This document shows positions 25,865-38,290 of a DNA stretch of 64,000 nucleotides, piece by piece. How positions within the stretch are numbered: position 1 is the first letter of the stretch; each line of letters begins with the position of its first letter. The DNA comes from Lunularia cruciata. Taxonomy: Eukaryota; Streptophyta; Marchantiopsida; Lunulariales; Lunulariaceae. Location: NCBI GenBank assembly GCA_948567375.1, contig OX419761.1, positions 21,428,243-21,492,242 of the forward strand, written 5' to 3'. Below the pieces are notes generated by a model. The model saw only the letters and a program-made list of their open reading frames with translations. It did not search any database and had not been told where the DNA came from. The position numbers and the translations under genes are program-made.

Positions 25865-26606
25865 TATAATACTCCGAGGACAAGAGAAGAGAAAAAAACA
25901 CCAATTACACACTCAAACATTTGGTGCCCAAAAAGAGCACCTTCTCTTTATTATATAGACAAAGAGGATCTCTTCCAAGGAAGCTCCACCACAAGATTAG
26001 GCACACAAATAGATGACATGTTAGCAAGCTCCACCCTTGGATTATTTACTTGGATGGGTGACATGTCGGTCTAGGTCCTATCTGGTTGGTCAAAAAAGCT
26101 TTGACCGGAAGGAATATTTTAGGGAATCTTCTTGTAGGAATCTCAAAATCACGTAAGGTACCATTGGAAAGCTCTTTACGAGACAAAATAGGGGGGAGGA
26201 AGGCCAGCCTTCCTTTTATATGGGATGGGGGGGGGGCAATTGCACATTTTTGAGGTCTAATTTATCCATTTAGGCCTCCAAAATTGCCTTCAAAGATTTT
26301 AGGCATATTTTGATTCCTACTCTATTAGAAGAAGTCCACTTTTGGTGATACCTCTTTCTGATCTGTTTAATCCATCATGTGTAACATCATTCCAGATGTT
26401 ACCAAACCAATTCTCACCATTAAATCATATGTCTAGCTATTGGTTCTAAGGTTCTCAAGTCTTTTTCAGTTTCTGCTCTACTAGTAGAAGTACTCTTTTG
26501 GTGATACTTCTATCTAATCTATTTTGACCATCATGTATAACATCATTCTAGATGTTACCAAACCAAATTTCACATCTAGATCATATGGCTAGCTCTTGGT
26601 ATTACA
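25865..26606 (-). repeat. 3' LTR of the family B element
   Basis: 742 bp. On the minus strand it starts TGTAATACCAAGAGC. It contains a ten-G run near 26228, absent as such in its partner, typical of slippage after insertion. Confidence 0.9.
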
Positions 26607-29600
26607 GACCTCCTTCTTTTTAAGACAATTGCACAACATCCTCGTTGTGCAGATGTTGCTCGAATCCTTGCACCAACACCGGTGCATGTCTCAAATTGGC
26701 AGCAGGCTCCCAGGTTACTTCATAGAGGGAATAACCTTTCCACTGTACTAGATATTCCACCCGCAGATGGCAAATACCACACATGTGCTTTTGAAGAATA
26801 CGCTCTACTTCATATTCCTCTATGCCATCAATGAGTGTTGTACAAGGTCAAATGTCTTGTGTGGAATGACCTTGGCATGATCGGGAAGCATATCTACGTA
26901 GTAGGGAAACATGGAACACTAGATGTATCTTCATGTGTGGTGGTAGCTCAAGGTGATAGGCCATAGTGCCAACGGGACAAAGAATCAAGAAAGACCCAAT
27001 AAAACAAGATTTTAGCTTACAAGGTCCAACTAATGTGAGGTTAGTTGTTGATAGCCACACTTGATCCTCAACATTGAACTCCATGTGCCTATAGTGTGCA
27101 TCAGCATATTGCTTCTGCTTCTGTCTATTTTGCACAATCTGTAATCTGTGCTTGGTGCTCTCCATACCTTGTTGGATTCTAGAAATAAATGTGTTGATTG
27201 CATTGACCTTGGTAGCCATTGGACGGATCTTCATCAAGCTAGATTCAAGCTAGAAGGTGTGAAGGGATGCTCACCATACATGAGGAAGAATGGAGTGACC
27301 TAGGTCAATGCATTCACTGAATTGTTGTAAGCAAATTCCACCAATGGGAGTAGGGTGTCCCACCTCTCTTGCTCTTCTAAGGTGAACCCGCATAACATGT
27401 CTTCAATTGTGCAATTAGCCCACTCTATTTGGCCATCTTTTGCAAGTAGTAAGATGTGGATATGGCCAATTTGGTTTTGAAGAAACAAAAGAGTGTTTGC
27501 CAAAACAAACTGTTGAATTGAGTGCCCCTATCGATGATGAGTACTCTAGACAAGCCATGGTAAGAGAAGATTGCATATAAGTATAATTGAGCTAGTTGTG
27601 AAGCGGTCACATCCTTGGTGGTAGGGTGTGCATGAATCATTTTTTTGAGCCGGTCCACAAAGACCACGATGGAGTCAAACCCTAAGGTGGTCTTGGGTAA
27701 TTCACCAATGAGATCCATACTCATTTGTTCCCAACATTGAGTAGGAGTAAGGAGAGGTTGAAGATGCAATGCAAGAGCTTGATTAGATACTTTGTTTTAT
27801 TGGTAGTTTTGCACATAATCCATCATGTTGTTGCTCGTCTTGGGCCAATAGTAATGGCGTTGGACTGCATCCAAGGTCTTGTCCACTCTGACATGACTTG
27901 CAATGGACGAATCATGATATTCTGCTAGAATGGTGATGCGTAATTTTGGGACATTTTGGATCCATAATCTGCCATCACAAAAGGTGAGTCCTTGGGTGCT
28001 GGTGATGCCTTTGGATGATTGCGCTGCTACAATTTGTGGATCAATTTTTGTAACAGCCAAAATCTTTGGCCAAAATTCAAGGTTAATCTTAACCTCTGCC
28101 ACCAAGTTGTTTGCCATTGGCATGCGGGTGAGTGCATCTGCAAGTTGCTTCTTACCTTCCATGTAGGTGATTGTCATGTTAGAGCATTATCACCACTCTG
28201 CCTACCAAATCTGGCGACGAGATAGATCCTTCTACGTCTTGAGGTAGACTAGAGGTTTGTGGTCTGTCTCTACTACAAATGCCTTCTTACCCAAATAGTG
28301 CTTCCAATGCTTGGCCAGCTCTTCTTGTTCTATGGTGTGGTAGTTGTGCTCTGCCGGTAACAACTTTTGAAATAAATATGCAATTGGATGCATCCGTCAT
28401 GCCACTCTTGTTGTAGGATTGCTTCTATTGCTACGCCTAATGCATCTATAGCCAACTTGATTGGATGTTTTGGGTCATACCACTTCAAGATTGGTGCATG
28501 TAGCAAGGCAGCTTTCAATTCTTGAAAGGCCAACTCTTGTGCGGTTCCCCATGTCCACTTCTTCTCCTTGCCCAGTAGTGTCATTAAAGGCTGTGCAACC
28601 TTGGAGAAGTCCTTGAAAAATCTATGATAGAATCCCATCAACCCCAAGAAGCTCTTGAGTTGAGTCTGATCTTCTAGGGCACTCTATTTTTGAATGACCT
28701 CCAGTTTATCTATCAATACTTGAATGCCCTCTACACTTACTTTATGCTCCAAGTAGTCTACTTCAGACTTGGCAAACTTGCACTTTGAGATTTTGGCATA
28801 TAATCAATTCTATCTTAGAATGTGGAGGACCTCTCATAGATGTTATTTGTGTCTATCATTGTGCTATTGTATACTAAGATATTGTCCAAGAAGACGATAA
28901 TATACTTATCCAAGTATGGATGAAATATGTCATTCATTAGACTCATGAAAGTGGCAGGTGCATTGGTGAGGCCAAAAGGCATCACAAGATACTCAAAGTG
29001 GCCATACCTAGTTTGAAAGGTAGTTTTGTACACATCCTCCTCTGCACTTTGGATTTGATTGTAATTGCTCCGCAAGTCCAATTTGGTGAAGTATCTTGCT
29101 CCATGGAGTTGATCAAACAGGTCATCCATGCAAGGTAAGGGGTATTTGTTCTTCATTGTTTATTGATTGAGACCTTGATAGTCAATGCGCATTGTACCAT
29201 CCTTCTTCTTCACAAACAAGATAGGAGCCCCATATGGTGATACACTAGGTTGAATAAACCCTTTCTACAACATCTCCTGAATTTGAGTCTTACACTCCTC
29301 CAACTCATGAGGTGATAGGCGATACAAGGAAGTGTCTTCCCCGAGAGTGTCTCAATTTTATGATCTACTCCTCTTTTTGGTGGTAATCTTGAAGGTGGAT
29401 CATCGGAAAAAACATCTTGAAATTCATCCACATAGCTTTCAATTTCTCAAGAATTTTTCCATTGAGTTGTGCACTCTGGACTTCTCTTATTAGACCCATG
29501 AAACATCTATTGGTCTTACCAATAGTTGCCATCCCTATGACATATAGAGGCAGTTCCTGCCTGTGTGATTTTTCTTTAACCCCAATGATTAACCATTGGT

Positions 29601-31626
29601 GGGTTCTCACTACTTTCTTCCTCTAATCTACCATAAGGTTGTAATGCTCCATCCATGGCATGCCTAAGTTTGCATCATAATGAGCTAATTGTATCACTTG
29701 CCACTCAATTTCTTCCTGATATTCTCCTACATAAAGTGTTACATGTCTAGGTAATGATTCAATCCTCTCTATTTGCTTGTTAGGTAACTCTACTTCTTCA
29801 CTCTTATCTCTCTCTAGATCCATTCTCAATCTTACTCCTATCTCTTTCTAGATCCATTCCTAATCTTATTGCAGCAGAGCAAGATAAGAAATTCTCTATT
29901 GCTCCCGGATCAATTAATACTCTCACTTGATTGCCTTCTAGGGCTCCATTCACAACAACCAATTGTGAGGTTGCCTTTTGGGATCTTTGCACGTTAGTCT
30001 TCTTCCTTCCCTTGCTTCTCTGCTTCCTTATTGAGCCAGTAAGCCCGTGAGGTACATTTATTGTGATCTTTGTTTTCCGAAGTGATTTCCACCTCCTCCT
30101 CTTCAATGTGCCTCTCCATGTTGTTCAAAGATTGCATGTACAAAGGCCAAGGGCCTCTAGGGAAACAAGTGCAACAATTAGTGGATATGTGCCCAATACG
30201 GCCACAATTGTAACAACGGCGTTGTTCTCTTCAAGTTCCTTCTCCTTCTGGGACTTCATCTCTTTGTTCTTCTACTTGTCTACGCTCCCCTTGAAGCGGT
30301 CGTGCTCCTCAATCTTGAAATCAAAGGTTGCCCAATTCCATCGATACAAGTCCACCCATGTGTGGCATTTTTGCCGGATAATGTTGAAGTGGAACTACTT
30401 CTTCATCTCCACCTAATGTTCTTGCTATTCTCTACACACAAGCAATATCTTCAAATATTGTGCATTTTGTGTGGATTTTGCACCATGACTTCTTGGTGAA
30501 TCTGCTCCTTTAACCCTTGTTTGAAATTCTTGAGAGCCTTTGTTGGACTCATGTTGTTTATTGCAACTTGTAGATCCAGAAATGCCTCCACATACTCTTG
30601 TACATTGTTCTTTTATCTCAATCCATATAGTCGGGTTTGAGCCATCTGCACAAAATCCACCGATTAGAAATTCTTTAGCAATCCTTCTTGCATTGTTATC
30701 CACATGACCTCCCTTCTCTCTGGATCATTCCCAAGCATCATACCATGTGAGGGCTTTATCGATCAAGTATCCACATGCAAACATGCATGCAGCATGCTCC
30801 GTGATCTCTATTGAGACCAATAAAAAATATCGATTCATTCTTGAGATCTAGTTTTCCACTACTCCCATCATACGCTACCCCTTGTAAGGCTTGATGTTGC
30901 AGATCTTCTTCATCTGGAGTAGCAATGTGCCTTCATCATTGATAGGGTTCGTAGGCACAAATGCCTTTCCAAGTACTTTAGTCGTAGGTATTGGGTTTTG
31001 AGACGGCTCTTCTTCTTGCATGGCTTGATTGTTCTTAAGGATCTGCACTTGACTTTGTAATGTCTCCATGGTCATCTTAATCTCTCAAAATTCATTCAAC
31101 ATCCCTTGCATTCCTTGCACCAGCTTTTGCAATTGCAAATCCATGGTTCCTACAACACTCAATTGCTGATGTCTACTTCAATACAAAGTCAATATGATCA
31201 CTCTGGAAGGCACACAAACTATCAAAACTACCATTAGGACCTTAGAGGCTATCACTTGTTGATAATATTTTTCGCCAAAATTCTTAACCATAAAATCTCT
31301 AAACATCACTTTTGGTCTCACTACATAACGGATTTCTACTTGAGTGTTAAAAGGAAGAGGATTTGAGACATTCACATCCATATCATCATGTAGATTATCA
31401 AATCCTACTCTCTGTCATATATCACCACAGGTAGAATCACCGGGTTTGGTGAGTTCATCATCCTATCCATGGATTCTGCACCAAGGTGATAAGCTAGTGA
31501 TACCCTTGTTTACTCACGCTAGATGTACATAATCTTGATGTGGAATGGAATTGAGAATGGAAAGCTAGGTGCGGGAAATTGTCCTCCCGGTGCATCCATC
31601 CCATCCGCTCTCTAAAGTCATTCTTA

Positions 31627-31730
31627 CAATTACTCTATGTTCTCCACCTCAAACAACAATTACTCTATGTTCTCTATGTTCTCCACCTCAAATTACTCTA
31701 TGTTCTCCACCTCAAATTACTCAATTTCAG
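31627..31730 (-). repeat. Short tandem repeats in the family B leader
   Basis: Units of about 23-24 bases (attactctatgttctccac and neighbours) repeat three to four times between primer site and gag. The family B copy at 61.5 kb carries the matching leader with fewer units. Confidence 0.7.
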
Positions 31731-31795
31731 TAGTTCATGCTCTTTCAAGAGGGATGATCCACTCTTTTGGACTAATACACTTGCTCTGATACCAT

Positions 31796-32533
31796 TGTAA
31801 TATTCCAAGGACAAGAGAAGAGAGAAAACACCAATTATACACTCAAACATTTGGTGCCCCAAAGGAGCACCTTCTCTTTATTATATAGACAAAGAGGATC
31901 TCCTCCAAGGAAGGTCCACCACACGATTAGGCACACAAATAGGTGACATGTCAGCAAGCTCCACCCTTGGATTATTTACTTGGATGGGTAACATGTTTGT
32001 TTAGGTCCTATCTGGTTGGTCAAATAAGATTTGACCGGAGGGAATCTTTTAGGGAATATTCATGTAGGAATCTCAAAATCACGTAACATACCGTTAGAAA
32101 ACTCTCAATGAGACAAACTAGGAGGGAGGGAAGGACAACCTTCCCTTTAGTGATGGGAGGAGGGAATCTGCACATTTTTGAGGCCTAATTCATCTGTTAA
32201 GGCCTCCGAAATTCCCTTCAAGGATTTCAAGCATATTTTGGTTCCTACTCTATTAGAAGAAATCTTCTTTTGGTGATACTCTTTCTGATCTATTTACTCC
32301 ATCATGTGTAACATCCTTCTAGATGTTTCCAAACGAATTCTCACCTCTAAATCATATGTCTAGCGATTGGTTTTAAGGTTCTCAATTTTATTTCGGTTTT
32401 TGCCTTATTAGTAGAAATAATCTTTTGGTGATACTTCTATCTGATCTATTTTGACCATCATGTATAACATCATTCTAGATACTATTAAACCAAGTTTCAC
32501 ATCTAGATCATATAGCTAGCTCTTGGTATTACA
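31796..32533 (-). repeat. 5' LTR of the family B element
   Basis: 738 bp, partner of 25865-26606. The primer binding site (gctctgatacca on the plus strand, 31783-31794) adjoins it directly, which fixes the element's orientation. Confidence 0.9.
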
Positions 32534-35500
32534 CCTACACAAAGCCTATCAATACACTACGCACAGGTAGAGGAATCAGCCCCAATGGAGATTGATGCTA
32601 TCCAACGGAGACCACTTGGTACAACAGATAGAGAAAGATTGTGAAAAAATGGTGGTTTTTTTAATTATCACCAGGTTGGACATCACATTGTTGAATGTCC
32701 ACTTAAGAATGGGCGACCTCGACAAGTTACCTAGATGGAGTTTATAGAGCAGAATGATCAAGGAAAAGGAATCCCAATTGGAGATTTTGAGCTGCCTATT
32801 GGGAGCTTGATTAGTTCCAAAGGGATTGAAGGCTCAACCTATGCAAGTTTACTTCACTTGTAGTGTAGAATATCTAATCAAGGTTGTAGTATTTTGGTTG
32901 ATTTTGGAAGTTCAGAGAATTGTATGTTTATGCAAGTAGTAAAAGAATTGGGTATTCCTATCAAACTAGTAATTGGAAATAGATGATTATGGCGGATGGT
33001 AGAAATGGTTTTGCATTCCATACCTTGCATCTTGTTACCTTCAAGATTGGGAAGAAGTATTTGGAGTGTATGAGGTTTGTAGTGGCACCTCTATGCTATG
33101 ATGTCATTCTTGGACTACCTTGGCTTGAACGTCATAAAGTTCAATTTGATTGGAATCAACCAAAAATTCAAGTACAACACCAAGGTAAGAATTTCCAATT
33201 GGGTTCTTTGGCACCTTTGAGTAAGACACCTAAGAAAATTTAGTCCTAGGAGGGGAAGTTTGTCAAGAAGGTAGCAATAGAGCAAACCTTGAAGGAAGAT
33301 GAGTCCCAAGATGGGAAGTTTGCAAAGAAAGCATCCATGGAAAAATCTTTGAAGAAAGGTGAGTCCCTAGATGGGAAGTTTTTTAGTGAAGCAACTATAG
33401 AGCAAGCTTTGGAGGAAGATAAATCTATTTTTGTGATGTGGAGCAAGTCGATTGCACAAGGAAAATCTGAGGAGTGGCGGAGTGCTCTAGTGAGTAGACC
33501 AATCTATCGACTCTCACCAAAGGAGTTGGAGGAGTTTAGAATAACACTTACAGAGTTGTTGGAGAAAGACTTCATATGATATAGTACCTGTCCTTGGGGA
33601 GCACTGGTACTATTCATTCCAAAGAAGGATGGAAGAATTTGTTTCTTTATTGATTATTGTGGGCTCAATAAGCAAACAGTGAAGAATATATATCCTTTAC
33701 CGCTACATTGTTTCCAAACATGTTTCCGGATGATACTTTGTAGCGGAAAAGTATCGATGATACTTTGTAGCGGCTATTTGTAAATCTCCATTGATAGGAA
33801 AGATGTGAAAAAGACTACCTTTTGCACAAGGTATGGGCATTTTGAGTGGAGAGTTCTACCTTTCGGGCTCACTAATGTTCCAATAGTCTTCATGGATCAA
33901 AAGCATTGGGTGTTGGATGGACTATTGGATCGGTATGTGGTGGTGTTCTTGGATGATATCTTAATCTATAGCAAGACAAAGGTAGAACACATGAATCATG
34001 TGCAAGAAGTCCTAAGACGACTACGACAATGGAAAATTTTATTGCAAGAACTCGATGTGTGCATTTTGCTAGAAGGAGGTTACCTTCTTGGATCACAAGA
34101 TCTCATTGTAGAGGATCAAGATGGAAGAGGAGAAAATCAAGGCCATTATTGATTGGCCTACTCCAAAGGATGCTATAGAAGTACAAGCATTCAATGGATT
34201 GGCAAGTTTTTACCAATGGTTCATCAATTATTATGCTCATGTGGTTGCACCATTGACTGACCTCTTGGGGAAGAACTCAAGCTTCCAATGGACCACCCAG
34301 AACAAGAAGCATTCCAAAAGTTGAAACATATGGTGTCTTCAAGACTCATTCTTCACCCATATGATCCTCAACTACCTTGGGTGGTTGATTTTGATGCTTC
34401 TAACTTTGCAATTGGAGTCGTGTTGCAACAAGAATTCCTAGATGGACTACATCCCATCACCTTTGTGTCTCACCGACTAAATACAGCTGAAAGAAATTAC
34501 TACTCAAGATCAGGAACAACTTGCAATTGTATATGCCATCAAGGTATGGAGGTATTATCTCTTAAGGGAACAAGTGATCATGCAAATTGATCACAAACCA
34601 TTGTTGCAGACCTTACACTTGGAACACATGAAGAGTTGATATCATTGATGGGAGGAGCAACTTTAATTGTTTGACATCAAACTTGAATACAAACCAGGTT
34701 GGTTGCATGTCATCCTTGCTGCTCTATCATGATGACCTTATTTGAAGTCTCTTTCTCTCATCACGAATGGCAATTACAATAGTGTCAATTGACTCCAAGG
34801 TCCATAATGAGTTTTGGTCAGCTCTACAACAAGATCTCTTCTTCCAAATGGTACATGGTCATCTGATAGCATGCGACAAGGAGTACAACATCCTCTTGTT
34901 CAAGGAAGGCCTTCTATTCCATTTGGACCTGATCTATGTTCCAACCAAAGGTGATCTTTGACTTGTGCGCCTTCAAGAAGCCCATGATTTACCGATAGCT
35001 GGTCATATGGGTGTGGACAAGACCTTGGGTATCCTTCAACACCAATGGGGGTGGCCCAACATGGCACAAGATGTTTGGGAGTTTGTCCGATTGTGTGAGA
35101 GTTGTCAACACAACAAGGCCAGTAATTGGAAGCAGAGTGGACTTCTTCAGCCACTCCTTGGGAACATGTGAGCTTAGATCTCATCACTTCCTTGCCAAAG
35201 ACAAAGCAAGGTCACACAACAATTGTGGTGTTTGTGGATAAGCTTAGTAAGCAATACATTTTGCACCAATGGTTGATACTATGGATGCTCTAACCTTAGT
35301 GAAAATCTACTTCAACTATGTCTTCAAACATCATGGGATGCCATGTGTATTCATCTTTGACCGTGATCTTTGATTCACTAGGAAGTTTTAGCAAGCACTC
35401 TTCTAGATACTTGGCACCAAGTTTTCTTTGTCCATGGCCTATCATCCTCAAACTGATGGACAAACCAAACATGAAAATCATACCTTGGAAGATATGATGC

Positions 35501-36270
35501 GTGTCATTGTCAATGTCACCATACCAAGTGGGATGAATATCTTGCAGTTGCAACATTTGCCTACAACAATTCCAAACATGTAAGCACCGGATTTTCTCCC
35601 TTCTTTCTCAATTTTGGCCAAGATCTGCTTGTTCTAGATTCTCTTCTTGCTCCGCTCCCATCTCAGGTCACTCATACTTCAACCTTCTTGGCCACCATCT
35701 CCCAATCTCTCCAACAAGCCAAATCTCACCTTCGTGTTGGTTGCCCAAAATCGTCAAAAATAATATGTGAACCACCATCGTCATGATCTCACCTTTGAAG
35801 TTAGTGATAAAGTCATACTATCCTCTAGTAACCTACCCTTCCCACTTGATACTCAAGTTTTTAAACTTGCCTCTAATTGAATAGGACCCTTTGATGTCAC
35901 CCAAATTGTCTCTCTTGTTGCTTATCGCCTTACCTTGCCTTGTCATATGCGCATCCATTTTATCTTTCATGTTTCTAAGTTGAAACCCTTTTCTCCTAAC
36001 CTTTCTTCTTTTTCCTCTTGAGTCCAACCTCCATGTCTTCTTGTCCCTATCAATGATCATGAGGAGTATGAAGTTGATCTTATCCTTGCACATCGCCACA
36101 TTCAACGAGGCTGTTGACAACATACGGAGTACAAGGTCTTTTGGAAAGAGTATCCCCCTCATGATGCCACATGGGAACCTCTTTCTCATCTCCAAAATGA
36201 ACAGTTGGCCATCCAGGAGTTCAAAGCTTCACTAATGACGAGGATATTACCAACTAGCGATGGGAGAATA

Positions 36271-36677
36271 TGTAACAATATGGAGATTAGCAACAAAGTT
36301 AGTAGAGCTAACAAAGTAGCAAATAAGACAAATTGGCCTAGAATAGTCTAGAAGTATCTAGGAAGCTTCTTGGCTAGCTTAGCTTGCACTCCAAGTAGCT
36401 TCTAGAAGCTTCCAACTAACTTAGCTTGCACGCCAAGTAAGCAGTCTTAGAAGCAAGCTTCTTGAGAAGCTTCTTGAGAAGCTTCCCAATTAACTTGGCT
36501 TGCACTCCAAGAAAGCAGTTCAAGGAAGCTTCTTGAGAAGCTTCTCAAGAGCCTTGTATGATCCCTATAAATACAAGGGCCAAAGCTCATGCTAGGCATT
36601 CGGAGTTTTCCCGCATTCAAGTGTCCCAATGTGAGCTTCCATTCTCTTATTTCTCTCCTCAATATTGGTCTTTTACA
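36271..36677 (+). repeat. 3' LTR of the family A element
   Basis: Partner of 24522-24933. It starts tgtaacaata after a purine-rich stretch (gatgggagaata) and ends cttttaca. The palindrome before the TATA box is cttgagaagcttctcaag (36532-36549). Confidence 0.9.
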
Positions 36678-36682
36678 TTGAC

Positions 36683-38290
36683 ACTTTGATTCTCAAGCCT
36701 ACTAGATGTAGCTTGGTACTCAAGGCCTACCTAATCTGATTTATAGGGTCCACGATGTGTGTATCATCTGCCAAGGAGGGAAATACACCACCTTGCATGG
36801 CCAAAGTAGTAGATAAGAGAGCTCTAAAGTGAGCCCATAAAGGATTTCCTTGACGTGTACAAATAGCTGACTCCAAGATGGTGACTCCCTCTTGTGAAAA
36901 ATTGTGTTGGTAGTAAAGGGAAGTAGGAGAGTCACAACAAGACCGCACAAAAGGAATAAGACTCACCAAGGATCCACAAAAGCCTCCATAAGCTCTCTAA
37001 AGATAGAAGGTCATGAAATGCTATTAAAAATGTTCTCAACATCCACCTATAGGATGACCCACTCTAGATGGATATCTAGGAGTGCACTAATGCATAGAGA
37101 TATAGCCTCACATCTTCCAAGTGTAGCTACTCCAAATTGATGTGGATTAGGGTGTTGTCAAAAGTGAGAATGATGTTGAAGGACAATGGTGCAGCTGACC
37201 AAGCACAAAAAGATCTCTCCAATAGCAATTGGTCTAATGCCTCCCCCTCCCTTCCTTTTTCCTTCTCCATCAAGAAAAGTTGACTAACACCTAACACCCG
37301 ACTAACAAACATAGGAATATCTCCTCTTGCTACTACTACTACTATTACAACCATCTGAAACAATTGGGTAAAACCACTAGAAGGATCATTTGTCTGAAAG
37401 CAATCTCTAAGATGATCATATACCATCCTTGAAAAGCCTCGTGATGAAAGGTGAGAGGTAGTGCACAATGATTGGGCAAAAAGCAACCTATCAAGACATA
37501 AAGGCCACCCAGGCTAATAATCTAAGACCTCTAGTGGTAATCCCTCTCTTGCCATAGGATGTAGTGAGCATAGAGAAAAGATAGTCTCATCAATTGGACT
37601 AGCCATAGACAAACGGTATAGCATTCATGTTACTCTACTAAACTCTCTAGCTTGACACAATGTCCTACACCATCATAATTGAGTGGACTTTATGGTATCA
37701 TGTGGCAAAACCTATCTCCCAAAACATACAGCCCTAATAGACTCCTCTTGTAGGGCAGTCCAGTCCCCCACTCGGAATTGACAAAATCTAGCAGCCACCT
37801 CTCTATGCCCCGCATGTCTCCCTATAGCATAACAAAGACACCATCAAGGGAGTAAGAGGAATAGGAACCAGGCCAACTTGTCCAAGGGATCACGTGCCAA
37901 AAAATCAAGTGGTAGGCAAAAAGCCTATCTAGCCTCATCATGGAGTGTACGGGTAGCCTATGGAATAGACGTGGACATGGAAAACTGGTCTCAAATAACC
38001 CCAAAATGCAAACCACATAAGACGCTTATTACTCCTATGACTCGATTGATATCCTTAGAATGATCAACAAAGGGATGGAGGAAGCGTGTGTAATCCCAAG
38101 TGTCACTATTGTCAATGTGATCGCTCACCTCTTGTGAACATCCCAAGTGGTTCAATCATAGTCCTTGTGCATAATTCCCACATGGATCTTTACCCTTTGC
38201 GAGGTAAAGCATTGATGACACACCGGGCATGGTGTATCCTGAGCCGCTCTAGGCGGGCCCACATGGGGAGGTGCAACCATAGCTAGCATA
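36683..38290 (-). pseudogene. Family C retroelement, N-terminal half: C2H2 finger and reverse transcriptase
   Basis: Read on the minus strand, a C2H2 finger (CPVC...H-x4-H, 38167-38229) comes first. A linker with DPLDKLAWFLFLLLP (about 37870-37900) and a segment with SRMVYDHLRDCF (37400-37440) follow. The RT blocks are HPNPHQFGVATLG (about 37100-37155), VDVENIFNSIS (about 37020-37050), CTRQGNPLWAHF (about 36828-36866) and FPSLADDTHIVDP (about 36744-36783), where ADD is the catalytic palm motif. Several stops and frame changes show a dead copy. The RT resembles those I recall as unclassified RVT_1 proteins of bryophytes. Together with the distal half at 22.9-24.5 kb it gives an order like R2-type elements: finger, RT, knuckle, nuclease-like domain. 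The 5' end is taken near the finger and is uncertain. Confidence 0.65.

Larger units (their letters stand above)
25865..32533 (-). mobile_element. Ty3/gypsy chromovirus, family B, nested in family A gag (broken)
   Basis: The element is 6,669 bp and flanked by a perfect 5-bp target duplication cctac (25860-25864 and 32534-32538). In its own orientation the 5' LTR is 31796-32533, the tRNA-Met primer site 31783-31794 and the 3' LTR 25865-26606, with a purine tract next to it (26607-26622). On the minus strand follow gag (31380-30150, with a CCHC zinc knuckle CYNCGRIGHISTNC at 30174-30215) and protease (about 30000-29860). RT is at 29160-28815, RNase H at 28650-28330 and integrase at 28180-27300. 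A clear chromodomain (EYEVERIL...EYLVQWKGYS...TWEP) lies at about 26660-26830. Coding is broken more than ten times. The LTRs agree at roughly nine bases in ten by eye, so it is younger than the family A copy it sits in. Confidence 0.92.
24522..36677 (+). mobile_element. Ty3/gypsy chromovirus, family A (broken, interrupted by family B)
   Basis: The 5' LTR is 24522-24933 (tgtaaaaata...cttttaca) and the 3' LTR 36271-36677. Flanks ttgat (24517-24521) and ttgac (36678-36682) fit a 5-bp target duplication. A primer site for initiator tRNA-Met (tggtatcagagc) directly follows the 5' LTR. Gag lies at about 25370-25860 and resumes at 32540-32760 with a zinc-knuckle-like segment. Protease is at about 32850-33240 (DVILGLPWLERH), RT at 33500-34000 (VVVFLDDILIYSK), RNase H at 34290-34600, the integrase zinc-binding part at 34960-35160 and its core to about 35560. 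A chromodomain is at 36050-36240 and a purine tract sits before the 3' LTR. The reading frames are broken more than ten times. The LTRs differ by very roughly 15% by eye, so the insertion is old. Without the nested element it is about 5.5 kb. Confidence 0.9.
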
